Assembly: GCF_030936135.1 (NCBI RefSeq)
Contig: NC_082611.1
Location: 9,129,001 to 9,193,000 of the forward strand
DNA: 64,000 nt
Source of the DNA: Gavia stellata
Lineage: Eukaryota; Chordata; Aves; Gaviiformes; Gaviidae
Direction of reading: 5' to 3'
A program made the position numbers and the translations under genes. Below are positions 1-12,400 of this stretch, piece by piece (position 1 is the stretch's first letter; each line of letters begins with the position of its first letter). The notes under the pieces are model-generated. The model had not been told where the DNA came from. It worked only from the letters and a program-made list of their open reading frames with translations, and did not search any database.

Positions 1-261
1 TTCACTAGCTGCTATTCTAAAATGAGCCAACTGCTTCAGTTCAAAACCTGGTTGATAGGCATCTTCATTAAAAAAATTTTTAAAACTCAGCTGTAGTGAC
101 ATATAATTATCACCTACTTCAATTTCAGCAGAAAGGATTTAATGCTGAGATACTCTGAAGTTCCCAGAAATAACAAATTAAGTTTTAAGGCAGTGTAATC
201 ATGGGGGATGGGGATATAGAATCAGTTATGCATCAAAATCATAAACAAGATGGATATTTAC

Positions 262-1621
262 TCAGAAAGTCTGGACTCAAAATCGGTAACAGTCTCTTCT
301 GCAAACTCTATCTCTTCAACACTGTTTCCTGAATTCCTGGAACACAATGCGTAATTAGCACCAGAGATGCACACAAATTAGGACTGACTAAAGGAAAAGG
401 CAGTGTTACACTTACAAAACAGTATTGCCTTCATTTACCAGATGCTCTAATGTTAATTGCAAGGATTCTAAACTGTAGTTTCTTAGCCATTCCTCTGTGG
501 TTTGCACCTTTTTAGACTGTATTTTCTTCATTTGTACTCTCTATAGACCAAATAAGGAAAAATTAAATGCAGTATGAGAAATGAAATGTGCTGTTCAAAT
601 GTGACAAAAATATAAGTCCTAAGGATAGTCACTAGTAGGCAGCGCATATCCAAGAACAACATAATTTTAGGTACTGGCATACTCTTTTGGATGTGGGATG
701 CAAAGGAAAAGAAGGTTTCAGAATACCCCCAGATTGTGAGCTAAAGGAAGGGGAAGGAGAGCTTAGTTTGGAGGAGACAGGAAGAAAGACAAGAAGTAGG
801 AGTTTAGTTAAAGAAATAAAAGAAATACCCCAGCGATTTACCAAAGAGGAAGAAAAATTAAGTATCTCCAAAACCCACCTCACAGCGTTTGAAGGGGTAT
901 ATACTGTCTTCCGCTTTTCTAAGGAAAAATGCAGTATCAACAGTTGATCTACCTTTATAGTTTTGCCTGATTTATTCAGACTGATTCATCCCTGCAGAAA
1001 AACTGTATGTAGTTTCATGACTTTAGTGATTATATCTATCAAATTGTCTGTGTGTGTATGCAAATATATGTAAGGAAACATATCAGTTGTCTATCAGCTT
1101 CTTTATTCCCCACTCTGTATTTATAGCTGGTACATGTTACTTTTCTAGTTGCTCCATTTAGCAAGAAAACTCGCCTACCGACAGATCTTGTGTCTTGTTG
1201 ATATGTGTTACCAGCAATCCGTCATCTGCTCCTAGGTGAGACATAGTAAAATCCTGCCATGGTGGACGATCACCCTGTAGACTGGAATTTGTGGACACCC
1301 TATAAGACAATGAATTTTATGGGATGACTTCATTATCCACAATATTCCTGTATTGTCATAAAGTCCTTACAAGTTTTTTCTGTAGGAACTGTTTTATACT
1401 TTGTCATCTATTTACACATTCCATTTGATATACGATAACTGTTTTGAATGGACATAGTACATAGTGTATGAGCTACAGTTATTTATTCTATATCTACGTA
1501 TGAAGTCCCAACAAGATTTTGTAACAGTATCCTCACCCAACTTTTTCCAAAAACTGATCGTTGTCCAACAACTGTGCCATTTTCCTGATGTGTGTATCCA
1601 TCATATGAATACTTAGCCTTG
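262..1621 (-). CDS. VWA3A: VWA3A, 5' coding exons (partial; gene continues past the left edge)
   Basis: Von Willebrand factor A domain-containing protein 3A, a poorly characterised protein. Three exons read leftward on the minus strand: 1537-1621, 1179-1299 and 416-540. A fourth, 262-336, is likely. Each is flanked by AG and GT, and their phases join without a stop. Exon 1537-1621 carries two adjacent ATGs (first A at 1604), followed by MDTHIRKMAQLLDNDQFLEK. The next exon contains PPWQDFTMSHL and DGLLVTHINKTQDL, which I recognise from mammalian VWA3A. The third contains TTEEWLRNYSLESLQLTLE, and the fourth an acidic stretch, EEIEFAEETVTDFESRLSE. For the third exon I chose the acceptor after ctatag (540) because its pyrimidine tract is better than that of an internal AG at 517-518. 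The VWA domains themselves lie outside the window. The start codon could also be in an upstream exon. Identity also rests on synteny, since VWA3A follows MOSMO in human. The fourth exon is less certain than the others. Confidence 0.76.
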
Positions 1622-1919
1622 CTAAAAAAAGCAAAAAGACAAAGTATTAGAGTAAAAAGCTTAAAACCTCAGGAATATACACTATTAAAAAAGTATTAAT
1701 ATTGTCAGCAATTATATGAAAATTACATTGCATGTGGGACAACAGCAAATCAAAAAATAACTGCAAAGAGAAGTTACAATTATCCATCTATGGAAAACAC
1801 ATTTAGGAACTATTCTGCAAGTTGTTTGTTAAGGGATTGTATGCAGTTAATTATATGTATGCACAGCTGCTGGGAGACTAGCTACACAGCTCAACCAGAA
1901 AAAAAGATAAGCAAAACCC

Positions 1920-2740
1920 AGAGCGTTACGGGCGAACGGGAGCAAGGGCGCAGGCAGCTGGAGACGGCCGGGCTGTGAGACGCGGGTACGGAGGCGTGCA
2001 GGTGAACTCCCCCTCGGGTTTCGGCAATAAAACCCATCACAAAATCCTGCTTTTCACTTCGCTGGGCTCCTCCGCCTCAATCCGTCCCCAGCTCCCCGTG
2101 CCCTTCCGCTCACCAGCGGGTGTCAGAGCAGCCCTCTGCCCCCGCTGTCCCGTCCCCCGAGACTCCCCTCACCTCACCGACAAAAAGGCCCCTCAGCCCC
2201 CTGCCCCGCGCCGTCCCGTCCCCGGAGGCTCTCCTCACCTCACGGGGGAAAGACCCCTCAGCTCCCTCGACCCCGCGCCGCGCCGTCCCGTCCCCAGAGA
2301 CTCGACTCACCTCACGGGGGGAAAGGCTCCCCCGTTCCCTGTCCTGCCTCCCCCCGCCCCCAAGCCTGGGCACGTCCCGAAAGCCCGGGCTGCCACGGCG
2401 CCCCCAAGCCCCCTCAGCATCCTCAGGCCAAGGCACCTCCCGCCACTCACCCGACCCTTCCCGCGTGCGGGCCGGGTGCCGACGGCGCGGAGGGCCCCGG
2501 GAGCGGCCCGCTCCCACTCCCACGCCCCGCTCGGCGCGGCAGCACCGCCGTGTTTCGGCGTTGCCGGTGGAGACGGGCCGGCCCAGCGGCCGCGCGCGGG
2601 GAGAGCCGGCGCCGCTTCCCGCCGCCGGAGGGCGGTGGTGGGCGGGAAGCGCGCGCGCCGCGTCCCCGCGGGGGGGATGAGGAGACACCTGCGCGCGAGG
2701 CGGGACGGTAGTCAGCGCAGCCGGGGCCAGTCGCTTTAGT
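1920..2740 (-). promoter_or_regulatory. CpG island, probable VWA3A promoter and 5' UTR region
   Basis: A very GC- and CpG-rich block begins abruptly after AT-rich sequence at about 1.92 kb and ends at about 2.73 kb, with a smaller CpG-rich shoulder at 2.88-3.2 kb. It lies just upstream of the first VWA3A coding exon on the minus strand, so it is the natural promoter candidate. Long open frames on both strands here are a by-product of GC richness and are not called as genes. The transcription start and any non-coding first exon cannot be fixed from sequence alone. Confidence 0.65.
2145..2345. repeat. Degenerate tandem repeat, 3 copies of about 66-72 bp
   Basis: Three successive blocks share the order: a CCGTCCC-rich start, a GAGACTC or GAGGCTC-like stretch, the core CTCACCTCAC (around 2168, 2234 and 2306), then a purine/GC-rich spacer. 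Spacing between cores is 66 and 72 bp. On the minus strand each core reads GTGAGGTGAG, a duplicated match to a splice-donor consensus, so each copy could supply alternative 5' exon ends for VWA3A. Confidence 0.6.
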
Positions 2741-2746
2741 AGACAA

Positions 2747-2752
2747 TTTATT
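2747..2752 (-). terminator. Candidate distal polyadenylation signal of MOSMO
   Basis: The plus strand reads tttatt, which is AATAAA on the minus strand, in a short AT-rich block at the edge of the VWA3A CpG island. It is the last such hexamer before GC-rich promoter sequence in the direction of MOSMO transcription. Confidence 0.4.
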
Positions 2753-5700
2753 TTGATAAACTTGCTCAATAACAAAAATACAAGTGAAGAAAATTATGTT
2801 CATTTTATACAGTTTGTATTAACATTTGTTCGGAAATCATTAATTGAAAAATGTTCTAACCAATTAGAAAACAATCCTCAGTAAAGGCCGGGGGGGGGCG
2901 CAGAGGGTCAGGCCTCGAGCGGGGAGCGACGCGACGCCCAGGCAGGACAACCCGCTTGCAGACACCATTTCCTTCATCATTTTCATCCTTCACAAAGGTT
3001 TTAAAGGACAGCTTTCGGGCTTTTCCTGTGTGTGTTGGGGCAAACAGTAATCTACAGTTGTGTTCTGAAGTGGTTAAACAACGGCTCCGAAGCACAGGTA
3101 TGGCAGGAGGGCCCTGATCTGGCGGCTTTACTTCGGCCAGAGGACGGGGCTCAGGTCGCGTTGCACACTACCAGCCTCTTCGGGAAACTGGTATCACTCG
3201 CCAGCAAGATTCACAACGGAAAATGATGTTAAATGGTTAGACTGGTGCGTTCAGGGAAGCACACCCTCCCCAGGTCTGAGACAAACAGCTTCCAGGTGAT
3301 TATTTCAGCTGAGCTCAATAATAAGATTTATACAGACAAATTAACTAGTTTTCCTTCTGAAGGTATTTTAAGTTTCCGATCTTACATTTTGTTAGCCAAA
3401 TAAACGATAAAGTGTGCATAAATTACATCACGATGGGACATCAAACCTTTGGGGAGTTTTGAAGCAAAAGACTAAATAAGAATCTCTAGTGACGTATGAA
3501 ATGAGCTGTCCTTCAAAAAGTTAAAAATAATGGCTGGCAGAATCAGAAAAGTTTATGTAAACACTCAACACAAATATGGGATTACCTTTGGAGAAGATTC
3601 ATATGGAAACATTTGCTTTTCATGAACTGAAAAAGTCTACAGATATTTAGGCATGTTCAATACGAACTTCCTGTAGTTTAAAACAAAACGTTGTGCAAAT
3701 AAAACCTATAAATAATCTTCAGCAGATTTTACAGTGATGCTCTTAGGTATGAAAAGAATGCACACAACTTTAAAACAAAAGTAACAGACATAAGTTTGAC
3801 AAATGATTGCACCATAAAACAGTGTTTTATATACAGTTTACAAGATATGATTTTCTGCTATAAATTAATACTGTACTATATAGTACTTAGTGACCTTATT
3901 AAAAGCAACTGTTGACAGCTGTCTCTTCAATTACTGGGTGGGTTTTTTTTAAATGCAGATGGCTGCATCTATTTCTGGACTTAAAATGCTCAAATATTTA
4001 ATCAAACAATCTACTCGTTAAAATCTCTGCTATATCATTTAATAATTCATAGCAATAGCACTGGCAGATCAGATGAATTTCCAGCCAGCCAGCCACAGTC
4101 TGGGTATGCTCCAAGATCAGCGCTTGTATTTTTTATTAAATGATGATCCATTTAATCTAAGCCTAAATCCACTGTATACATGATGTTACTATAACTGAAA
4201 TAAGAAAGCTGGAGGGGGGAGAAATCATAGCAGCTGAGAAACTCTCCCCCCCTCCCTGTGTTCCAGTTACAAAAATCTCCTAGATCTATTTACAAGAGTG
4301 ACATTTCTGAAAAAGAGGGGGGGGGTTCAACATAATTTATGGTCTAAGTTTTAGTGAACACTTCAGCTTAGGATACAGCAGTGGTAACACCAAAAATTTA
4401 GACACATCCAGTAGCTGAACCCTGCATTTTATCTCCACCAACATCACTGGGGACCTCAGACTATGCATGCAGATGAAGGCTTAAATTACGAACAAAATCA
4501 TATTCAAACTATTACTTCCAAGTAGGTGCCTGACTGTATTTACAGATTAGTATACTTCAGAAAAATTTAGTGATCCATAAACACTCCCTTCTACCTGTGA
4601 GTGAGCTGACTGGAAAAAAAGTTGCTTATAGACCATTTCAGTGATAAGTTTGTTCAAAAGTGTCAAAAGAAAAAAATACTTAATTCAGCAAATAACCTTT
4701 TCGTATTAAAATACGTTGGGAGAGGGAAAAGGTGGAGGAGGAGGACAGGGACCCTCTAGGGTCTGAATGGCACACAGTTTAAAAGAATTGTGCAAATTGT
4801 CTTATTTTCAAACACTTATCTGATAAGTGATTCTTTTGGAAACTGCTGATTATATTCTAACAACCACCTCATTCTAAAATACACTTTCACTAACATTTTA
4901 GAAAAACGTCTATTCGGTAATGCAGTTCTAATAAGCTCAATGAAACAGTGCTTGAAACATACAATTTTTTTGTTTTCATAATGAATCTCAGGTAAACAAT
5001 GTATTAAATGGAAAATAAATACTGATAGCGCAGGCAGCTTTCCTGGGACATTAAATTGTACTTTCTGCAAGGTTAGACTGAGTAGTGAATTAAGACGTCT
5101 ATGGATTCAAAGGTTTATCCTTGTGTTGAAAAATAAAACTACCTTTAGTGAGGAGTATTTACTCCAAATTTGGGTGGCCCTTAAATCCACATTTAAAATA
5201 AAAACTTTAGTAAACAAAGCATATATAATTTAAACAATTATATTGCTCCTTTTTTTTTGTAAAGATGAATTAATACTTAAATGAAAATAAGTTCATCCAT
5301 CTTTGCAGTGGAATAGTGTTTGCACTACTTTAAACACTGCATTTTACACATGCTAGAGAAATGCTTACCTATGGCAAAATGCTGTGCTTGAACATGTATG
5401 AATGGTAATGAAACAATGCAGTAGAAAAAGAGACTTTCTGTACAACAGTTGCTAATAATTTAAATAGTGTCAGTTTCCCAAAATTAGGATTTTAACTTTA
5501 AGGTATGACATGATCTCACCTTCTACCCTCATATACAAATAAATTACCATAAAAAGAATTTTAGCTTAACTTAAAATTGCACCTAGAAAGGCATGGGATC
5601 GTTTGTACCTATTACAAAAACTGTTAAAATCAAGGGCTGCTACAAAGAATGAGGTAAACTGAAGACTCTCAGCTATGTGGCCTTCAGAGAAATGGCTTTT

Positions 5701-5775
5701 TTCTATTGAGTTCTAGTTTTGCACACCACAGTGTTTTGCTAGCAAAGCGTTCTGAGTTCTTTTCCAGGAATCATT

Positions 5776-5890
5776 TGTGTGTATATACATATATATGTAT
5801 ATACACACACACACATACACACACACTGTATACTGCATCAGCAAAATATATATATATTTATATATATATTTATATAAATATAAGGAAGAA
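5776..5890. repeat. TA/CA microsatellite cluster with a perfect 34-bp palindrome
   Basis: Positions 5776-5791 (TGTGTGTATATACATA) are exactly complementary in reverse to 5794-5809, with two bases between. A (CA)n run and then TATATATTTA-type repeats follow to about 5890. The block lies within the putative MOSMO 3' UTR. It is expected to be length-polymorphic and able to form a hairpin in RNA. Confidence 0.85.
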
Positions 5891-6478
5891 ACCCCCTCTA
5901 AAATGTTCCTTAGTGTTTTTCTAGAGCTTATGGGAGAGGAGGGGATGTATGTCTTCTTGCTGTTACATACATTTAGAGAACATGTTTGATCTATTGGCTT
6001 CTTGGTGCAGTAATGCAAGATTGATCCACATTGGTGCCAAAGGCTTTGCTCATCAGAAGGAAGATGTAAAATACTAATCTCCTAAACAGCGAGGCCAGCC
6101 TCACTTGAATTCCTCTGCAACCCTCTGGTCTACCACAAAGTTCATAAATACTTTGACTTCCAAATCATTAGACGTTAAAAACAGGAACAGTACAGTAACA
6201 TGGGGCATTATGCTTCTCAGCGTAAAGCATTCTTCACTAGTTCCTATCACAGTGCAGACCTGACTGCATTAAAATATGCTCAGGAGATTAGTCAATGTTG
6301 TCTGTATTTGGTTATGGGAAAGGCTCTCCTTTTTTTCATCCAAAGTGCATAGTGAGAACAAGTCAAAGTATTCCTCTTTTCAGTAAGTGTTTGATAGTCT
6401 GATCTAGGCATCCTCCTGAGAATGCAATTCTGATGTCTTGTTCTTTTCCAAAATAAAGTCCTGCAGTTCCGACATTCA

Positions 6479-9400
6479 TCAGCCAGGTAAACAAACTTTG
6501 CCAGCAAATAGAAGTCCCACTATTGTAAAGAAAATGGATAAGACAAACAGTACATATGAAGACCCAACCACTGTGTTATTGGGTAATTTATATGGTTGAC
6601 CTCCAACTTCATTGATGTAAAATCCTATTGGGAATATTAGGGCTGCCATACAGAATAGAATCACTGCAAAGAAAAGAGAAAAGAAAAAAAATGATCACTG
6701 CTGTGTTAAAGTCAAAATATTTACCCGTTCACAGAGCAGTCCAGAAAAGCAAGCAAAGTATTCTGACCAAACTGAAAAGCTGAGATATTCCAGCAACTAA
6801 CTTGCTTGAAATGATTGACTAGGCTTTATCTTGCTTTTAAAACATCCCTCACCTACTCCCAAGAAAGACTAAAAGACCCCAGTTTTGACTGCAATTTCAG
6901 TCCTGCTCACTAGATCATGAACTGTATTCACAGACTAAAAATTTGGTGGATGTACTTTTATCACCACCCACAAGTTTAGTCACAGAGTTCATTACTTCTC
7001 CAGTTATTTTAGAGTCATTTTTCCCCAAAGTCAAAATAAACTAACATTCAACATTGAAGAAACTCCTTTTCTATTATCAGAGTTGTCTTTTTTCAACTGT
7101 AGTTGCCCTCTCCCATTCTTCCACACAAAGTCATTTTCTGTAAAAGTTTTGCTAAAAATAGAAAACACACAGATTGTCATTACAGTTTCTTTTAGATTAA
7201 AAGATAACAGTTTCCTAAAGTTATATTAATGTTTCCTTAAGTAATGAAATATCCTTAAGATTTCCCATTGGAATACAAATAAAGTTTTCTGATTCAGTTT
7301 AATCTAAGCTTCTTAGTGAAAAACTTCAAATTCAGACTCCCCATGAACAAAAAGAACCAAGCAATCAGGCTTTTCATTCCACCTGAACAGCTAGATTTAT
7401 GTACATGGTTCATCCTTACAACTGACTCCCTGTGGATGTACAGAAAAGAAACCAGAACTCCTATTAAAGCCATTCATTAGAATTAAGTTATGGATTTCAC
7501 AGGCCTTCAGGCATCAGTAGTGGCCAACATTCCCCACAGCACATTTCAGTACTCTGATCAAATCCAGGAGAGAACATCCAGTGTTGTAATCTGTCCCAGA
7601 TGACAACTTCAGTGTGGCTGTAACATGCCTTTGGATAAGTAACCCTGTTTAGTTTGAATGTAGCAATATGCAGGGCTCTACTGCCTGGACCAAGGGAATG
7701 ACTTCCAAATATGGCTCCTCTAAGAGGCAAGACATTCTTCACAATAAAAAGGATTAGCTTTTGAATTGGTTTGATTGCATATGCAAGAATATACAATTAG
7801 GTTTGTTATCAATCTTAGAGTAACACAGAGTTATATCTGATTCTACCAGTTCAGTCAATTATTAGTGCTTTACTCTTATTTCACTTCTATGTATTTCAAC
7901 TTTGTTTCAAACATTATTCACTGTGAGTGGAACATGGCCTCCCAATACCCATTAGTCAACAAATCTAAAATATATCTGGGGGGAGAGAGGGGCTGAGCCT
8001 GCTCTGTTCTCCCACCAACGCTACAAACCCACATACCACCATCTCCTAACATGACGCACAGCTAACACTGAAGCCTCTCCTAGTCCTCAAAGTCTACCGA
8101 TAAACCTAGCCACATGAAAAAGAAAGTGCAAGCCAAATTGCAATGCTCCTGCCTGAATACAGTGCATTACATGCTAATTTTTTCAGTCTTCTCTCAGTAA
8201 ACACAGACTGCTGCTTTTTGTTTGTTAGTAAAGGACACAGGTGCTGCCTGTGTCTCCCCTTTCTATTCTCCACCACTAAGACACAGAACAAACTCTGGGG
8301 ATGCTGTTGAGCTTCCCCACAAGTCAAACAAACAAGACTAAAAACCACTGGCAACAGTAACAGCCGTCACCTTAATCACTGGTCCTGTGCAAGCCAGCAG
8401 TGCTGCAGCTGCTTTTGTTTCCAAGGGTACGTAAAACAAATTCAGGACCTTGCCCGTCCCCTTTGGCCCTACCAGGACAAAGTCTGTAGTCTTCCCAAAT
8501 GAGGAAATGATGGGCTGGAGCAGCCTCAATACTTTTTAATGTAACTTCACTACTGCTCTTCCTGACTAAATACACATGCTCCAGTTTATCCAGCTACAGT
8601 GTTACATGCCCATACTTAAAACTTTTTTTTAATGGGCTCCATGTTTATCCAAGACAAATAGTTTATCATATAGTATTTTATATCTTAATGCTCAAAGGTT
8701 ATGATTTGCATAGCACAGGTCTCAGCTTTGAGGAAAACACACTCATGTTCTATAGAAGAGACTAGTTATGGGCGTGATGACTCCGAATTCAAAAAGTGTC
8801 CAAGCGGGACGTGGGCACAAACAAAAAAGGACGGTTTCATAAACCGTGCTCCGCATCAGAACATCAGCTGCTCCTTGCTTGCGAGCCACAGGCGGCAGCG
8901 CCCGCGACACCTTGCGCCAAGAGCAGCTACCGCCAGGGTCCGCCCTTCCCGCAGCTGACGATACCGAGCAGGGACAACGGAATGTTCCACTGGGGGGCGC
9001 CCGTGCCTCGCGGGTACGCTCACCGCGCCGGCGGATCGCTTTTCAGCGGGGACGCGAAAGAGCGCAAGCAGAAAACATCTGGCAACGGCATAGTTATGCT
9101 TTCGCGCTCACTGCTACCTCGTTAGGCCGTCTGCTAAAACAAAACCAAAGAACCAGCACCCAGGCGTTAAACATTAAATAATCTAGAAGGTTTTAACCTA
9201 GATGATTATTGGTCCATGTAATTCCACACTACACAATCTAATCCTTAAGGAATGTTTCCAGTTTTTTAATTGGATCTTAACCAACAGCTGGTCCATCTGA
9301 GGAGAGAAAGCTTGGGTATGTGTTTCTTGAGCAGATCTGTGCAAGCGTGGAAGAGCTCTATACTTGAGTGGTCCAGAAACCAGTGGTTGATGTGTGATTA

Positions 9401-12400
9401 GTAACACAACATACAATTAGTAACAGTTTGAACAATATTCTGAGGATGAGTCACATTATCATAACTCAGCACACTTCCTATTACAGCCAGTTTGTCCCTG
9501 ACAAGCATTCCAGTTATTTACAAAACTTCTGTTATATTTTAACAATAACAGACCTATAGGAAATAGCTTTAGGATTCTGAAAACAACCTGCACTTTCAAG
9601 ATTAAATCTCCTTTATTATATTCAAGAACTACACAGCTGGAAAAGTTCTGATGGCCTCATGGATATGGCTGAAGAAAAGATCTTTATCGCTCTGCTCTCT
9701 ACTAAACCACTGTTCTTTGAGGTGTGTTGTACATACATGCACGAGGTCTGAGACCTGCTAGCAGCACTGTACCGCCAAGTGGAGTGTGTGCCCAGGGTCT
9801 CCTTGTGTTCTTGCCCCGGGACAGAAGGGTGCAGGTACCTCAACTCTCCCTCTGTTCACAGCAGGAGAAAAAATAAATTCCACATGTGCAGGCAGTGTGC
9901 AGAATGCTGATGTGCATACACATTTCAAACATTTACTACAGAAGTAACCAGCCATCTTTTCCCTTCCACTGTGCATACTCACAGTGCACATGTTCTGCTG
10001 TGAGGGTGTCCAAGCAATTTCCTTAGTGTGGTCTGAATTTTTAGTCTACTGAAATAGCAAATAAAAAGCAAATTCATCAAAGTCTCTGTCAGATTAGGAA
10101 GCCTGGCAAAGTTTCGATAAGTCATTAAGAAAAGACTGCATGAGAAATTTATTTTAAAAAAAAGAAACTAAAGAGAAAAATCCAATATATGAAGTGCTCA
10201 GTTAACTTAGTGTGTATTCTTTTAGAAGTAGATTTGTAAGCTAGAGGATAGGAATTTCTTATACAAGCTGTAACCCAAATGTAACCTCCATGTCTGGTAG
10301 TATCAACTCAGTTGATTTCCAGCAACATTTCCAGCAACCCATAAAGAACTTCTCCCTCAAGAGTACTTGCTTTTGATTTCAAATTCTTCCTTGGGCAGGA
10401 AAATTTGCAGAAAAGACACTTACTGACTACAATTTCTATTAACAAAAGTATTTATGTAACAAAAACCAATCATTTCTAGTCTGCTTCTGAATGGTGGCTG
10501 TCAAAAAAAGATCTAGATCCTGTAATTCTTTAGCTTGAAATTGTTTTGAACATCCAATGACAACTTCAAAAAATCCAGGATACAGTGTATTAAAAGAGAG
10601 AAAAAGCTATGGCCTAGTCTTCAGAGGGCTCATTGTACTACCTGCTTGCCTCTTTAGAGATACATAACATAGAAAGCAGCACCTGGTACAAATCTTTAAT
10701 AACTCAAGCAGCACTTCATTCACTGGGGAACACCAGGGACAGACGTTTGCAGGATAGCTACTGTTAGTTAAGAATGTGATTATCCTGCCCCATTTTTACT
10801 TGCATTCCAAAAAGCAAGTCCATTATACTAATGAACATTTAAATCCTCAGGCAAAAAGAGTAACAGACTCTCTGGTAACTGCTGGAAAAAAGGCAGAAAT
10901 ACCATTTTTCTGTCCAGCATCTCCTCCCTTGATACATCTCAGAAGCACCCAATTCAGTGGTAGCAGACATAGAATTAATTCCCTTTCTAGTTGTAGCAGA
11001 TGGTTAAGAGACCTCAATCTGTGTAAGATGTAAACAGATCTTGTGGGAGCTCTGTGAATTCCTGCAATAGCCAAGATTGTTAAAATATACATAAGACCAC
11101 CTACATGGCCTCTGCAGAGAATAAGCTCTGGACATTGTTTCTAATTATGGAATCTAACCCTATCTGTCCCAAGGACCATGGAAATTATGTTTGAGATTTA
11201 CCATAGGTTCACCACATCATATCTTCTAAACCAGAAGAATGCATAACGAGCACCCTGAAAAGGCAAGAGGTTTACATAAATTTGAAGTAGGGCTAGCAAA
11301 AAAACAGCAGTTTCAGAGATACATAGAACAATACCAAAGCCAGGTTACTTTTTTGCTACCAATTTATGCCACTATGCCACTATTATGGCACAGCTATGAG
11401 TTTGGAATACCTCGTTCATTGAAGAAGCACACAAAGACCCGGGCAGTACACAAATGTACTCCAAGAAGGAATCCACTCTCCATTACATTGTATGAATTTG
11501 GTACTACAGTTAACAGGACTCAAACACCAGTGATAGTTTTGATAGTATCTATGCCCGAAGTGACAATATCTATCACATCAGTAGGAATACTGTGATTCTT
11601 GATAGACTCTTCTCTACAGAAAGTGAAGGAAAACTTTCACATTTGCCTTTAGAAGACTTTTGTCACCCATGCAGTATGACCTGGAGAAGGGAAGTATCTC
11701 TCCTCTCCACAAAGCTGTTTTGCAGAGAAGCCAGAAAGACAAGTTTCTGTGCAGTAAAACCACCAATGGCTGGGGAAGGGTACAAACGCCATGCTAGTAA
11801 ATACTGTCTCAGGTGTATCCCTTTAGAAGTGTATACACGAAAGAGAATTGACAGATCAAACTTTTGTCCTTCGTGTGTCCCTTAGCTAAATAAGATACAC
11901 AAGACCACTGTCAGCAATAATTCATATTTCTAGGTACACGGTTGAAAAAATCTGGAGTCACCCAAGATGACAAGATTACAAGCAAAAATTCCATGAAAAA
12001 TACAAGCTATATATTTATATATAAATTCCAGCATGAACTGGGCAAGAGTGACCTTTTACCACGCTCTCCTTGCTGCTGTCAGAGTTGCAAGGAAAGGGCT
12101 GAGCAAGAGGATTCCTTTGCCCTTACATGATTTACTCTAGACCCCCTTGTATTTGAAGAGAATGGAGCTGCAAGTCCCAGAGCTGCCCTTGGCAGTCCCA
12201 GCAGAATTCCCTGCCTGCCTAGGATAGCATGCCCTATCTTGTGTTCAGAAAGTTCTGTGAGAAGAGTATCTCCTAGCAGCCTGTACTAGGCTGTTAAGTC
12301 TTGAAATTGCTTGCAGAAGACATGTAATACAACTATGAAGTTTCACCTACCCCCTTCTAATGAGTTACACGTGTTTTCATCTTACAGCACTGGCTCTTCA

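Larger units (their letters stand above)
2736..6478 (-). other. MOSMO: Probable long 3' UTR of MOSMO
   Basis: This AT-rich stretch directly follows the MOSMO stop codon and contains no supported coding exon. On the minus strand it carries canonical AATAAA hexamers at 4132-4137 and 2747-2752. It also carries three Pumilio-type UGUANAUA motifs (minus strand at 3828-3835, 4287-4294 and 4537-4544) and many AUUUA elements, as expected of a regulated 3' UTR. If the distal signal is used, the UTR is about 3.7 kb and ends against the VWA3A CpG island. The extent is inferred. The proximal signal would give about 2.35 kb. Confidence 0.45.

Noticed and set aside
1-70. Possible further VWA3A exon on the minus strand reading AYQPGFELKQLAHFRIAASE
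   Set aside because: Protein-like, but no AG acceptor gives a frame compatible with the preceding exon's phase. Probably intron read-through.
2110-2775. Open frames of 186-254 codons in the VWA3A CpG island
   Set aside because: Low-complexity Pro/Arg-rich frames present on both strands at once and repeat-driven. No homology was recognised.
11239-11595. 118-codon plus-strand frame in MOSMO intron 2
   Set aside because: No domain, no repeat-family match and no Kozak or splice support.
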